From: Aerococcus sanguinicola
GTDB taxonomy: Bacteria > Bacillota > Bacilli > Lactobacillales > Aerococcaceae
Direction of reading: 5' to 3'
Assembly (NCBI RefSeq): GCF_001543145.1
Contig: NZ_CP014160.1
Location: forward strand, 248,001-312,000
DNA length: 64,000 bases
In this document: one piece after another, positions 46,051-55,235 of the stretch
Numbering within the stretch: the first letter of the stretch is position 1
How the letters are laid out: every line of letters starts with the position of its first letter
Notes under the pieces: model-generated
The model's input: only the letters and a program-made list of their open reading frames with translations
Databases searched by the model: none
Told to the model about the DNA's origin: nothing
Made by a program: the position numbers and the translations under genes

Positions 46051-46652
46051 TAAAAGGCATCCTCCTCATGTGCTTGCACCCACTGGTTATAAACGGCAAT
46101 CGTTTGTGGGTGGATTGGCTTCCTTGTTTCCAATAAGTGCATTAAACTGTGCCGGATCTTGTAGTCAACGGCAGCGTCCAGTGATTTTTCAGCGACTTTG
46201 CGGGCTTCTTTGACCCCGGGAAAGTCGCGGTTGGCTTCAATATAATCAGCAATATATAAAATCTTATCCAAGCCCGTCCAAGCTAAACTCCCCAGGGTGT
46301 GGTTCCAAACGGCTTGCTCAATCAGCCGATCGCCCAATCCCAGGTCGCGTTTGGCCATCAGAACAGCAAGGGGACCGTGCCAAATGGCATTGCCCGCTTC
46401 AGGCCAATCTGGATCGTAATCCGGATGGTCAGCAAAGGCCTGGAGCTCGTCTAAGCTCGCCTCTTTGGCATAGTCATGGAGCAAGGCTGCGATACTGGCC
46501 CGCTCCTTATCTTCACCATAGCGGTCAGCTAGTTGGACAGCTGCCTCTTCCACCCCTAAGAGGTGGCGGAAGCGTTTCTTGGACAAACGGGCTTGGGCCC
46601 GGTCCAAGAGCTCTGCTCGAGAAACTTGAATTAAATTTTTTTGATAGGTCAT
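46050..46652 (-). CDS. yqeK: YqeK family HD-domain hydrolase (diadenosine tetraphosphatase type)
   Basis: HD hydrolase of 200 aa. Members split Ap4A symmetrically to ADP. Metal ligands appear in RFRHLLGVEEAAVQLA, ALLHDYAKE and WHGPLAVLMA. The ATG giving MTYQKNLIQVSRAELL is chosen. The open frame runs further upstream but only through nadD DNA. It overlaps no neighbour at the 5' side and follows nadD by 4 nt. Confidence 0.92.
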   Translation of the reverse strand: MTYQKNLIQVSRAELLDRAQARLSKKRFRHLLGVEEAAVQLADRYGEDKERASIAALLHDYAKEASLDELQAFADHPDYDPDWPEAGNAIWHGPLAVLMAKRDLGLGDRLIEQAVWNHTLGSLAWTGLDKILYIADYIEANRDFPGVKEARKVAEKSLDAAVDYKIRHSLMHLLETRKPIHPQTIAVYNQWVQAHEEDAF

Positions 46653-46656
46653 CTCG

Positions 46657-47298
46657 TCAAGCGTCAAGATACAATCCCTCCTCTTCAATATAGTGTCTGA
46701 CAGCTTCGGGGACAAGGTAGCGGATACTGTGGCCCTGGCTAACGGCCTGGCGGATCTGGGTCGAAGAAATCGCCATTTCCGGAACATCGACATAGAGGAC
46801 CGGGTAGTCAGTTTCTAGTTGATAGCCCGGGCGCTTGACCCCGACAAATTGAACCGTCTCGACCAAGTCATCGATCCGGTACCAGGTCGGCAAGTATTCC
46901 ACCATATCCGCTCCAATAATGAAGTAATAATCCGTATCGGGGTTGAGCTTGGTCAGGATATCCATGGTGTCAAAGCTATAGGACTTGCCCTTGCGTTCGA
47001 GTTCAAGCTTTTCAATGGCCAAGTGTTCATTGCCAGCAATTGCCAACTCTAACATGGCCAAGCGCTTGTCTGCATCGAGAAAAGCCTTGGGGTCCACATG
47101 GGGGGCCTGGTAGTTGGGCATCAGGTAAACCTGGTCCAGGCAAAGTTTATCATAGACCTGGTCGGCAATGATTAAGTGGCCCTGGTGGATGGGGTTAAAA
47201 CTCCCACCCAAGATCCCCACACGGCGCCGCTTCTTGGTCCTTTCTTCTAATTGGCTGGCTAGCGCAAGGCCAGCGCTTTGTTGGTCACGCGCTCCCAT
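46657..47298 (-). CDS. nadD: Nicotinate-nucleotide adenylyltransferase
   Basis: Enzyme of 213 aa that adenylates nicotinate mononucleotide in NAD synthesis. Motifs GGSFNPIHQGHLIIAD and ISSTQIRQ are intact. It carries about 26 extra N-terminal residues before RRRVGILGGSF, but AGGAGG 8 nt upstream of this ATG supports the long form. Part of the yqeG-to-yqeM block. Confidence 0.95.
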   Translation of the reverse strand: MGARDQQSAGLALASQLEERTKKRRRVGILGGSFNPIHQGHLIIADQVYDKLCLDQVYLMPNYQAPHVDPKAFLDADKRLAMLELAIAGNEHLAIEKLELERKGKSYSFDTMDILTKLNPDTDYYFIIGADMVEYLPTWYRIDDLVETVQFVGVKRPGYQLETDYPVLYVDVPEMAISSTQIRQAVSQGHSIRYLVPEAVRHYIEEEGLYLDA

Positions 47299-47309
47299 AC
47301 GCTCGCCTC

Positions 47310-47621
47310 CTAGCCCAAAGCCTTAACTTCAGCTGACAGCTTTTGGTTCTTGGCTTCTTGGGAAGGCCGGTAGAGAACCAAAGTCTTGCCGATGGTTTGG
47401 ACAATCTCTGCTCGCAAGCCAGTCGCCAATTCCTCAGCTGCTTGGTCGACCTCAGCGCTGGAATTTTGGAGGATGTTTAATTTAACCAATTCCCGCTTCT
47501 CCAAGGCCTGGTCCACTTGCTTGATTAATTCATCATTCAAGCCATTCTTTCCAATCTGAAAAATGGCCTTTTCCTTTTGAGCAATCTTTTTGAGATACTT
47601 CTTTTCTTTATTGTTTAACAT
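47310..47621 (-). CDS. yhbY: YhbY family ribosome assembly RNA-binding protein
   Basis: CRM-domain protein of 103 aa that associates with pre-50S particles. The CRM motif GKNGLNDELIKQVDQALEKR and the GLRAEIVQTIGKTLVLYR end match the family. It lies between yqeH and nadD as in Bacillus, where it is named YqeI. Confidence 0.95.
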   Translation of the reverse strand: MLNNKEKKYLKKIAQKEKAIFQIGKNGLNDELIKQVDQALEKRELVKLNILQNSSAEVDQAAEELATGLRAEIVQTIGKTLVLYRPSQEAKNQKLSAEVKALG

Positions 47622-47638
47622 CTTTCACGCTCCTTAAT

Positions 47639-48739
47639 TTAAATGAGGGCTTCCCGCACGAGGACATCGATCCCCTTAGGACTGTAAATGGCTAGCTTGG
47701 CATCCTCTGCTACGGTTAACCAACCCAGGCCTGAGATCACCAAATCCTGACCGGCCTTGAGCTGGAACTCGCGCCGGACCCGGTCGCCAGCTCCCTCAAT
47801 CGTAGGGGTCAACAGTTCCCCCACATGGTCAAGGTAGAAGGCTTCAGCCCCTTCCAACTTGCGGCGGTGGATCTTCAGCGCATTGCTCAGGTAGAAGGTG
47901 AAACTATTACGGTCCCCTGCCAGGTAGTCAACCTGGACCAAGCCTCCGATAAAGAAGCTCTGCTCAGGGTTGACTTGATAGGTCCGGGCCTTAACTCGTT
48001 TCCTGGGCATGACTTGCTTGAGCCCTTCAGCAGACAGCTGGGAAGTGAGCTGGCCGTCTTCCATAATCCCCGGGGTATCGATGAGATAAGAGGATTCATC
48101 GAAGGGAATTTCCACCAAGTCCAAAGTCGTTCCCGGGAAAACGCTGGTCGTGATGAGGTCACCCGCAATCCCTGTCGCCTTGAGGATACTGTTAATCAAG
48201 GTTGACTTGCCGACATTGCTGACACCGACCACATAGACATTGCGGCCCTTGCGCAGGCGCTCGATCTCTTCCAATAAGTCATCCACATGGTGCTGAGTTT
48301 GGGCGCTGGTTAAGAGCACCTCCTCCACCACTAGCCCCTGGGACCGGGCGTATTTTTTCACCCAGTGGGTCAAGCGGCTTTCCTTGATGGAGCTAGGCAG
48401 CAGGTCCAGCTTATTGGCCACCAATAAGAGGTCGTTGTCCCCCACAAAGCGCTTGAGGCCAGGGATCAGGCTGCCCGAGATATCAAAAATATCCACCACA
48501 TTCACCACCAAGGCATCCTCGTCGCTAATCCCATTGAGGATAGCCAGGAAGTCATCGTGGCTCATGGTCACCCCCTGCAATTCATTGTAGTGGCGCAATT
48601 TAAAACAGCGCTGGCAGTACAGTTCACCAGTCTCAAGCCCAGCCTCATAGGCGGACTTGGGCGTATAGCCTCGCTGGTTCTTATCAACTGTCTGTATGCT
48701 AGCGCCGCATCCGATACATTTCAATGACTCATCTGTCAT
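47639..48739 (-). CDS. yqeH: Circularly permuted ribosome biogenesis GTPase YqeH
   Basis: GTPase of 366 aa needed for 30S assembly. An N-terminal zinc finger (CIGCGAS ... CQRCFKLRHY) precedes a permuted GTPase whose motifs run G4 (ANKLDLLP), G5 (SAQT), G1 (GVSNVGKSTLI), G3 (DTPGI). It overlaps yqeG by 11 nt, which indicates coupling. Confidence 0.96.
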   Translation of the reverse strand: MTDESLKCIGCGASIQTVDKNQRGYTPKSAYEAGLETGELYCQRCFKLRHYNELQGVTMSHDDFLAILNGISDEDALVVNVVDIFDISGSLIPGLKRFVGDNDLLLVANKLDLLPSSIKESRLTHWVKKYARSQGLVVEEVLLTSAQTQHHVDDLLEEIERLRKGRNVYVVGVSNVGKSTLINSILKATGIAGDLITTSVFPGTTLDLVEIPFDESSYLIDTPGIMEDGQLTSQLSAEGLKQVMPRKRVKARTYQVNPEQSFFIGGLVQVDYLAGDRNSFTFYLSNALKIHRRKLEGAEAFYLDHVGELLTPTIEGAGDRVRREFQLKAGQDLVISGLGWLTVAEDAKLAIYSPKGIDVLVREALI

Positions 48740-49262
48740 CTAATTGATTCCTCCATTCCCAATTCTTATGGAATTTATCTAGTAAAAATTTCAACGGTTT
48801 TTCAACACCGCGGTTGACCCGGGTCCACATGCCATCTGTCTTAACGACGGGCTTGACCAGGATGGTACGAATGCCCACCCGGTTGGCACCAAAGACATCG
48901 GTCAGGAGCTGGTCACCCACAAAGGCCACCTCTTCCTTGGTCATATCCAATGTCTTGAGGGCTGCCAGGTAACCCGACGAGCGCGGCTTGTAGGCTGGAG
49001 CCAGATAGCGGACCCCCAACTGCTTGGCCACATCGGCAACACGGAGGCCGTTATTATTGGACAAAATCAAGATCTCAATGCCCGAACTGGTCATCTCCTC
49101 CGCCCACTGTTTCAAGTATTCCGGAACCTGGGCGGAATTCCAAGGTATGAGTGTATTATCTAAGTCCGTAATGATGGCCTTGATCTGGTGCTTTCGGGCC
49201 TGGTCCGGGCTAATCTGTAGAATCGTATCCAACATCCAGGTCGGTTGGAATTTTTTTAACAT
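48729..49262 (-). CDS. yqeG: YqeG family HAD phosphatase
   Basis: HAD superfamily IIIA phosphatase of 177 aa. Catalytic aspartates are in IITDLDNTLIPWN, with motif II LILSNNNG and motif IV FVGDQLLTDVFGANR. The substrate is not established. The Bacillus protein lies at the head of the same yqe operon. GGAGG is 8 nt before the ATG. The promoter region just upstream contains a family B fragment (CTTTTGTCACAGTC). Confidence 0.93.
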   Translation of the reverse strand: MLKKFQPTWMLDTILQISPDQARKHQIKAIITDLDNTLIPWNSAQVPEYLKQWAEEMTSSGIEILILSNNNGLRVADVAKQLGVRYLAPAYKPRSSGYLAALKTLDMTKEEVAFVGDQLLTDVFGANRVGIRTILVKPVVKTDGMWTRVNRGVEKPLKFLLDKFHKNWEWRNQLDDR

Positions 49263-49367
49263 GGCTTGTCCTCCGTTTATTTCTTAGCCTAAGTATACCA
49301 TAGCCAAGACTGTGACAAAAGCCGATTGGACCCTAAGCAGATCGAGCATCCTATCAATGTAACTGCC

Positions 49368-49541
49368 AGCCTTCTCTAGTCTTTTGCTCCAGAGCTCCCT
49401 TTCTCCCGCATCCTCTCACACCCTAGTCGGGTTCGCAAGAGCAGACTTGAAGTGATTTCACCCAATCGGAACGATCGGCTAAAGCCGCTCTTTTCCGTTT
49501 GGGCTCCAATCATTCAAGTCTAAACGCTCTTGCTCACACCC
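49368..49541 (-). repeat. Family A hairpin repeat array VI (one full, one truncated copy)
   Basis: In minus-strand order, the full copy is 49541-49424 (outer arms CAAGAGC/GCTCTTG) and begins at the TAG stop of the phosphatase gene. The second, 49423-49368, keeps only the 5' half (GAGGATGC arm, GGAGCAAAAG) and breaks off at the apex. The 278-bp gap upstream of yqeG is otherwise a diverged family B piece near 49300-49320. Confidence 0.9.
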
Positions 49542-50113
49542 TAGGGGACGATGATTTCTTTGAGTTGGAAGGCTTGGCCGTCGTAGTTAAAGACCAAAAG
49601 TGAGCAGTTGGCGATTTCGCCGACCGCTTCTTTCCCTTGTTTGGCCTGCCAGTAATCCGCAAAGAGGCGGATACAACGGCCATGAGCAACCGCAAAGGCC
49701 TTCTCACCTTCTTCAATTTGTTCCATGATATAGGTGCAGGTGCGCACCAGCCGCTCTTGGACTTCAGGGATGGTCTCCCCACCCGCTGCCTTGATCTTGC
49801 GGTTGAAGTCTTCCCGGGGCAGGTGGTCGCGGGACTGCTTCTCGTATTGGCCGAAGCAAGCTTCTCTTAGCCCCGATAGCAAGTGGAAATCTTCTCTGGG
49901 GCTCTGCGCTAGGGTCAGGGTGTCCTGGGCTCGTTTTAAGTCAGAGCTTGCCACATAGGCCCAGTCTTCTAGCCCCTCTGCTTGGAGGTAGTCATTCACC
50001 CGGCTGGCCTGGTCGCGTCCTGTTTCTGTTAGGGGCGAATCGCACCAGCCCTGGATCCGGCCTTCCACATTGTATTGGGTCTGGCCGTGTCGCATTAAAT
50101 ATAGAGTTTTCAT
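49541..50113 (-). CDS. Histidine phosphatase family protein
   Basis: Phosphoglycerate-mutase-like phosphatase of 190 aa. The catalytic histidine is in YLMRHGQTQYNVEGRIQG, with the second histidine in AVAHGRCIRL. Arginine and glutamate of the active site are in SSDLKRAQDT and LREACFGQYE. The substrate is unknown. Metabolic neighbours suggest a broad role. The stop codon overlaps the first base of repeat array VI. Confidence 0.9.
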   Translation of the reverse strand: MKTLYLMRHGQTQYNVEGRIQGWCDSPLTETGRDQASRVNDYLQAEGLEDWAYVASSDLKRAQDTLTLAQSPREDFHLLSGLREACFGQYEKQSRDHLPREDFNRKIKAAGGETIPEVQERLVRTCTYIMEQIEEGEKAFAVAHGRCIRLFADYWQAKQGKEAVGEIANCSLLVFNYDGQAFQLKEIIVP

Positions 50114-50216
50114 CCTTTACCGCCTCTTCATTTCCTTTTTTCTCCCCTAGTATAGCACGGGCAAGCCCGCAAGTAAAAAGGACGAGAGGCAGAACCAAGA
50201 CTCTGACAAAAGCCTT

Positions 50217-50263
50217 TAGCCCTGGGCCATCATTTTTTGAAATGACACCAGGGCTAATTTTTT
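50217..50263 (+). terminator. Plus-oriented hairpin between two minus-strand genes
   Basis: TAGCCCTGG pairs with CCAGGGCTA around a loop with an inner TCATTT/AAATGA stem, followed by ATTTTTTT on the plus strand. Neither flanking gene is on the plus strand. On the minus strand the T run precedes the hairpin, so it would be a poor terminator there. Confidence 0.45.
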
Positions 50264-50278
50264 TGTAAAACTCGTGAG

Positions 50279-51754
50279 TTAAAAGCTAGTGGCATCTTTT
50301 TTGTCAGGATCTAAATCTAGTGGACGCAAGGGGGAGGGACTGGTTGGCATATAGTAGCGCGACTGGTCTAGGACCTGGTTGAGGAGTTGGATGCCTTCCT
50401 GGATGTGGCCGCCCTTATTGAGCATGACCAGGTCACAGCGGCCAGCCAACATGACATCGGCCATCTCAGCCCGGGTGGGGATGCCAGTCTTGACCATATT
50501 CTCCATCACTTGAGTGGCCCAAATCACCGGAATCCGGGCGGCTCGGGCGATCGCGACCAGGTCTTCTTGGACACTGGCCAAGCGCAAGAAGCCCAATTCA
50601 GCCGCCAAGTCGCCCCGGGCAATCATCAGACCCGCATAGTGGTTACGGTTAGCCTCCACTAAGACTTGGAAAAGATTTTCGAGGATCGACTGGGTTTCAA
50701 TTTTGATAAAGAATGGCGGATGTTGGCTCGTATCTTCCCCGTAGACTTCAGCGAGCTGGGCCTTAATCGCTACAATATCTTCCACTTGGCGGACAAAAGA
50801 AAAGTTATAACCCCGGGTAAAATCCTTGACTGCTTCCATGGCTTGGCAGTCAGCAGGCGTGAGAATGGGCAGCTGGCTATCTCGACCGGGAAAGTTCATC
50901 CCCTTGGTCGCCTTAATCTTCTGCCCCTTGGTCTTGCGCACTCGGTCGACTTCAACCACAACTCCCTCCTCGTGCTGGGAGGTCACATGGGCGAGGAGGT
51001 CGCCATCATACATCACCACCGGGTCCCCCACTTCTAGAGATTGGATCAGGTCTTGCTGAGGAGTGTAGAGCACCAAGTTTTGGTCTTGGAAATCTTCCAA
51101 GGGCTTGACATGGCTAATGAAGAAAGTATCAGCTGTAAAGACCCGGGGATTCTGCTGCTCGGTATAGAGGGCTTCGATGCGGACTTTGGGCCCTGCTAAG
51201 TCACAGTAGATGGGATGCTGGCGGCCCTTGGCTTTGCCAGCCGCTTGGATATTTTTGGCCATAGCCTGCCAGGTCTTAGCCTGATCATGGGCACAATTAA
51301 TCCGGGCCAGGTCCATGCCCGCCTGGCTTAAATCATTAACATAATGGGGATCGCGACCAGCCTCCGTGGGCAAGGTCACCAGGTTCTGGGCCCGCTTACC
51401 AGCTTCTAGGCCAAAAACCTGGAAGGTGCGGGCCTTGGCTTGGTCCATTTCAGCCCAGCGCGCCTCCTCGTTGCCCACCGGCTCCCCCTGGATGACCTGG
51501 ACTAAGTGGTCGAGGCCCGCGAGTACATTGGCCTCAATCCCTCGAAAACCCTGGTAACCGAGTCTATCCAGACGATCCTGAAGCTCGCGCAGGTCCCTCC
51601 GCCGCATCACCGCATAGGCCGCCAGATTTTTAGCACTCGAACGAAAATCTTCCCGGATAGTCTGAGGCTCCCAACTCGCATAGAGAGCCTGTCCCTCCTC
51701 CTGAATCTCTTTTCGCAATTGTCTGACTACTTCAACTAAAGACTGCTTCTCCAT
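50279..51754 (-). CDS. Pyruvate-kinase-like protein with N-terminal extension and no C-domain
   Basis: Product of 491 aa. The ATG at 51754 is chosen since AGAGG lies upstream. About 130 N-terminal residues match no pyruvate kinase domain. The remainder resembles the barrel and B domain: ARINCAHD, CDLAGPKVRIEA, FFIKIETQS, AGLMIARGDLAAELGF and VIWATQVMENM. The RMNFSHG motif is altered (serine to alanine). The allosteric C-terminal domain of normal pyruvate kinase is missing. It may be a paralogue with another substrate or a weak kinase. Confidence 0.78.
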   Translation of the reverse strand: MEKQSLVEVVRQLRKEIQEEGQALYASWEPQTIREDFRSSAKNLAAYAVMRRRDLRELQDRLDRLGYQGFRGIEANVLAGLDHLVQVIQGEPVGNEEARWAEMDQAKARTFQVFGLEAGKRAQNLVTLPTEAGRDPHYVNDLSQAGMDLARINCAHDQAKTWQAMAKNIQAAGKAKGRQHPIYCDLAGPKVRIEALYTEQQNPRVFTADTFFISHVKPLEDFQDQNLVLYTPQQDLIQSLEVGDPVVMYDGDLLAHVTSQHEEGVVVEVDRVRKTKGQKIKATKGMNFPGRDSQLPILTPADCQAMEAVKDFTRGYNFSFVRQVEDIVAIKAQLAEVYGEDTSQHPPFFIKIETQSILENLFQVLVEANRNHYAGLMIARGDLAAELGFLRLASVQEDLVAIARAARIPVIWATQVMENMVKTGIPTRAEMADVMLAGRCDLVMLNKGGHIQEGIQLLNQVLDQSRYYMPTSPSPLRPLDLDPDKKDATSF

Positions 51755-51838
51755 AGAAACCACCTCTCTTAATTATAAGACATTCCTTTAACCCTATCTT
51801 ACCAGTATCCCAAAGAAAACAAAAAGAATATACTCTTA

Positions 51839-51977
51839 GGGTGTGAGCAGTTGCGTCCAGACTTGAATGACTGGAGCCCAAGCGGAAAAGAGCGGCTCTA
51901 GCCGATCGTTCCGATTGGGTGAAGTCACTTCAAGTCTGCAACTGCGAACCCGACTACAGGGTGTGAGGGAGCGCGAG
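51839..51977 (+). repeat. Family A hairpin repeat array VII (one full, one truncated copy)
   Basis: The full copy is 51839-51956 (outer arms CAGTTGC/GCAACTG; middle AGACTTGAA/TTCAAGTCT). The second copy begins at 51959 and is lost after GGGAGCGCGAG near 51977. Unlike the other arrays it follows no plus-strand gene. It is part of the 802-bp gap between the pyruvate-kinase-like gene and clpB. Confidence 0.88.
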
Positions 51978-52037
51978 TAGGGTGTATAGAAAGGTCACTT
52001 AATCTTTGATAAGTCTCCAACTTTTAATCCAAGGCTA

Positions 52038-52240
52038 TGAGTGTGGCTTGCTAGTATTTAACACACAAAAAGAGCTCTGAAGTGTGGCTTGGCAAGAACC
52101 AACATTCAAATAGAGGGCCTCAGTGTGGGTTGATACCACCTAACACTCAAACAAAAGCCCTAAGTGTGGATCACTAGCACCCAAGGCTCAATCAGTCCCT
52201 CTGAGTGTAGGTTGACACAACAAATTCAAGGCCACAGAGG
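52038..52240. repeat. 41-bp-period tandem array of GTGTGG units (five units)
   Basis: Units start at 52038, 52078, 52120, 52161 and 52202, with lengths 40, 42, 41, 41 and 39. Each begins with (T)GAGTGTGG or AAGTGTGG and contains an imperfect palindrome (clearest: AGTGTGGGTTGATACCACCT then AACACT), joined by 14-15-bp linkers. The sequence is unrelated to family C although the period is the same. Confidence 0.8.
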
Positions 52241-52253
52241 AAAGATAAATAAA

Positions 52254-52296
52254 AGAGCGTGGCAAAAGTCACTATTGACTTCTGCCACGCTCTCTT
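52254..52296 (-). terminator. Probable clpB-side terminator
   Basis: AGAGCGTGGCA pairs with TGCCACGCTCT over a family B-like loop (AAAGTCACTATTGACTTC). On the minus strand it is followed by TTTTATTTAT, so it can end transcripts coming from clpB. Confidence 0.6.
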
Positions 52297-52366
52297 ATCG
52301 CAGGTTACAGCTTTTAATATTTAAAGCTAATGATTTACTAACAACTAGTTAAGCCATCCCAGCTAT

Positions 52367-52549
52367 GAGCAGTAGTGGAGCGTTGAAGTTGGTCGTTAGC
52401 CATGACCTAGCAAGCGGTGTGAATTAGGGATAGTAGGCGCTAGCCGTACTAGCCCTTTGAAGCTCGCTAGGTGAGGGACCTTGGCCCGAACCGATGCCAT
52501 GGCTTTTTAACGACCAAATTCAAAAGCGGAACGAATGCTCCCTAGCACC
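52367..52549 (+). repeat. Family D element, copy 3
   Basis: It starts GAGCAGTAGTGGAGCGTTGA and ends GAACGAATGCTCCCTAGCAC. Arm TTGGTCGTTAGCCATG pairs with CATGGCTTTTTAACGACCAA. It matches copy 4 at 61078-61250 across most of its length, with paired changes in the arm (GGTCGTT/AACGACC here, GGCCCTT/AAGGGCC there). Confidence 0.82.
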
Positions 52550-52556
52550 ATTAAGC

Positions 52557-55157
52557 TTATTCGACTTCAAAGCTAACTTGGTCGTCTTTTTCTTTAATTT
52601 GCACGGCTTGACCCGATTGGATATCGCCGGCAATAATTGCCCGGGCCAGTGGGGTTTCGATATGGTTGGTGATGAAACGACGCAGTGGACGAGCCCCGAA
52701 TTGAGGTTCATAGGCTTCATCAGCAATCCATTGTAAGACCTCTTGGCTGTAGTCGAGGTGGATGTTTTGATCAGCTAAGCGTTGGTTGAGTTGTTCCAAG
52801 AGCTTAGCCACAATGCCAGTCATATTGTCTTTAGACAGTGGACTGAAGAAGATAATGTCATCAATCCGGTTCAAGAATTCAGGTTTAAAGTAGCTGTGGA
52901 GGCGGTCTTTGACTTGATCACGAGCTTCTTCAGAAATTTCATCATGGCCTGATTCGCTATCTTCTAGCAGGATGTCGGATCCCAGGTTAGAGGTCATGAT
53001 GATAATGGTGTTCTTGAAGTCGACGGTCCGACCTTGACCATCAGTCAAGCGGCCATCATCTAGAATTTGTAAGAGGATGTTGTAAACATCCGGATGGGCC
53101 TTTTCGATTTCGTCTAAAAGAACGACAGAGTAAGGGTGGCGGCGGACAGCTTCGGTTAATTGGCCCCCTTCTTCGTAACCGATATAGCCTGGTGCGGCAC
53201 CGACTAAGCGGGAGACATTAGCTTTTTCCATGTATTCACTCATGTCGATGCGGACAATGTTGTCTTCGCTGTCAAACATTTGTTCAGCCAAGGCCTTGGC
53301 CAGTTCGGTCTTCCCGACCCCAGTTGGTCCTAGGAAGAGGAAGGAACCGAGTGGGCGGTCAGGATCTTGAATGCCGGCCCGTGAGCGGAGAACAGCGTTG
53401 CTGACGGTATCCACGGCTTCATCTTGACCAATCACGCGTTGGTGGAGGCGGCCATCTAGGTCGAGGAGTTTTTGCCGTTCACTTTCAGCCAATTTCGACA
53501 CAGGGATGCCGGTTTGACGAGAAACCACTTCAGAAATTTGTTCTTCCGTGACGGCTTCTTGGACTAGGCTGGACCGGCCTTCCATGTCCTCAGCATAGTC
53601 AGCTTCCATCTGGCTCAGTTCTTTTTCTAAGGCTGGGATGGTCCCGTGTTGGAGGGTAGCTGCCTTTTCCAGGTCATAATTTTGTTGGGCGATTTCTAAT
53701 TGCCGCTTGGCATCATCCAATTCTTGACGTTTGTCTTGGATCTTCTTGAGCCCTTCTTTTTCGTTTTCCCATTCCATGGTTAACTGGTTGGTTTTTTCCC
53801 GAACTTCAGCCAATTCTTCCTGGAGTTCAGCCAATCTTTGCTTAGAAAAGTCATCCTCTTCTTCCTTGAGGGCTTCTTCTTCAATCTCTAATTGGAGGAG
53901 ACGGCGGCGTTGCATATCCAATTCAGTTGGGATTGAATTCATCTCAACCCGGATCTCAGCACAGGCTTCGTCGACCAGGTCAATGGCCTTGTCTGGCAGG
54001 TAGCGGTCGGTAATGTAGCGGTCCGATAACTGGGCTGCTGCCACTAAGGCTTGGTCGTGGACCTTGACATGGTGGTGGTTTTCAAAACTTTCGCTCAAGC
54101 CACGCAGGATGGAGATAGTATCTTCCACAGTTGGTTCCTTAACCAAGACTCTTTGGAAGCGGCGTTCCAGGGCCTTATCGGTTTCCATGTATTCCCGGTA
54201 TTCGTCCAGGGTCGTGGCTCCGATGCAGTGCAATTCACCCCGGGCTAACATAGGCTTCAGCAAGTTGCCGGCATCCATAGAGCCTTCTGTCTTCCCAGCC
54301 CCAACAATCATGTGGATTTCATCGATGAAGAGGATAATTTCTCCATCAGAAGCTTTCACATCATTTAAAACAGCCTTCAGCCGTTCTTCGAATTCACCCC
54401 GATACTTGGCTCCTGCAATCAACGCCCCCATATCGAGGGAGATCAGTTTCTTATCTTTTAAGTTGCTAGGGACGTCCCCTTTGACAATTCTTTGGGCGAG
54501 GCCTTCAATAATGGCGGTCTTCCCGACCCCTGGTTCCCCGATTAGGACAGGATTATTCTTGGTTTTACGCGAGAGAATCCGAATCACATCACGGATTTCT
54601 TCGTTCCGACCAATGATTGGATCCATCTTCCCTTCCCGGGCAAGTTGGGTCAGGTCGGCCCCATATTTTTCTAATGCTTCGTAGTTTTCTTCTGCATTCT
54701 TGGAAGTCACACGATCACCCTTTCTTAAGTCATCGATCAAGGCTTGGGCAGCCTCTTTACTGGATACGCGGTTGAGCCACTGACTGAGCTCTAAATAAGT
54801 CAAGTCAAAGATCGCATAGAGGACGACTTCTGTTGAGAGGTAGTCATCCCCTCTTTCGCTGGCAAGCTCTTGAGCCTTTTGAATCAATTCGGCGAGGCCT
54901 CTTGAAATGGCTTGACCATATTGGACATTGTCCCCTTTGACACTTGCAATTTTATCGAGTTCACGGTCTAATTCAGCTTCTAAAGCATTCATATCGATGT
55001 TTAAACGTTGATAGAAATTGTATGCGAAGTTGCCTGGCTCTACCATGGCTTTGAATAAATGTGCAACGGTAATCTCTTGGTGTTGGCGGACCTTAGCAAT
55101 CTGTTGGGCATTAGCTAAGGCTTCTTGCATGGCCGTTGTCATTTCCATATTATTCAT
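52557..55157 (-). CDS. clpB: ATP-dependent disaggregase ClpB
   Basis: Hsp100 chaperone of 866 aa that pulls proteins out of aggregates with DnaK. The start [18 protein letters not shown] is chosen because AAGGAG lies 7 nt upstream. N-domain, then AAA1 with [10 protein letters not shown], a coiled-coil middle domain (about 400-525) and AAA2 with [10 protein letters not shown]. No ClpX/ClpP tripeptide loop is apparent, as expected for ClpB. Expression is under CtsR-type control (see promoter). Confidence 0.97.
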   Translation of the reverse strand: MNNMEMTTAMQEALANAQQIAKVRQHQEITVAHLFKAMVEPGNFAYNFYQRLNIDMNALEAELDRELDKIASVKGDNVQYGQAISRGLAELIQKAQELASERGDDYLSTEVVLYAIFDLTYLELSQWLNRVSSKEAAQALIDDLRKGDRVTSKNAEENYEALEKYGADLTQLAREGKMDPIIGRNEEIRDVIRILSRKTKNNPVLIGEPGVGKTAIIEGLAQRIVKGDVPSNLKDKKLISLDMGALIAGAKYRGEFEERLKAVLNDVKASDGEIILFIDEIHMIVGAGKTEGSMDAGNLLKPMLARGELHCIGATTLDEYREYMETDKALERRFQRVLVKEPTVEDTISILRGLSESFENHHHVKVHDQALVAAAQLSDRYITDRYLPDKAIDLVDEACAEIRVEMNSIPTELDMQRRRLLQLEIEEEALKEEEDDFSKQRLAELQEELAEVREKTNQLTMEWENEKEGLKKIQDKRQELDDAKRQLEIAQQNYDLEKAATLQHGTIPALEKELSQMEADYAEDMEGRSSLVQEAVTEEQISEVVSRQTGIPVSKLAESERQKLLDLDGRLHQRVIGQDEAVDTVSNAVLRSRAGIQDPDRPLGSFLFLGPTGVGKTELAKALAEQMFDSEDNIVRIDMSEYMEKANVSRLVGAAPGYIGYEEGGQLTEAVRRHPYSVVLLDEIEKAHPDVYNILLQILDDGRLTDGQGRTVDFKNTIIIMTSNLGSDILLEDSESGHDEISEEARDQVKDRLHSYFKPEFLNRIDDIIFFSPLSKDNMTGIVAKLLEQLNQRLADQNIHLDYSQEVLQWIADEAYEPQFGARPLRRFITNHIETPLARAIIAGDIQSGQAVQIKEKDDQVSFEVE

Positions 55158-55181
55158 CTTATCACTCCTTTGCATACTTTT

Positions 55182-55234
55182 ATTATAGCCTATTGGTCAG
55201 GAAAGGTCAACCTTTTAATTGACATTTTTTGACC
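55182..55234 (-). promoter_or_regulatory. clpB: clpB promoter with two CtsR boxes
   Basis: -35 TTGACC (55205-55210), 17-nt spacer, -10 TATAAT (55182-55187). Plus strand GGTCAGG-AAA-GGTCAAC (55195-55211) covers the -35 and fits the CtsR heptad pair. A second pair, ATTGACA-TTT-TTTGACC (55218-55234), lies just upstream. CtsR would repress until heat or misfolding stress. Confidence 0.82.
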
Positions 55235-55235
55235 T

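Noticed and set aside
236..51977. Insertion sequence or integron origin of family A
   Set aside because: No transposase or integrase gene, no consistent target-site duplication by eye, and directional head-to-tail arrays do not fit cut-and-paste insertion.
52038..52240. CRISPR array
   Set aside because: Repeats are imperfect palindromes that differ from unit to unit, linkers are only 14-15 bp, and no cas gene is present.
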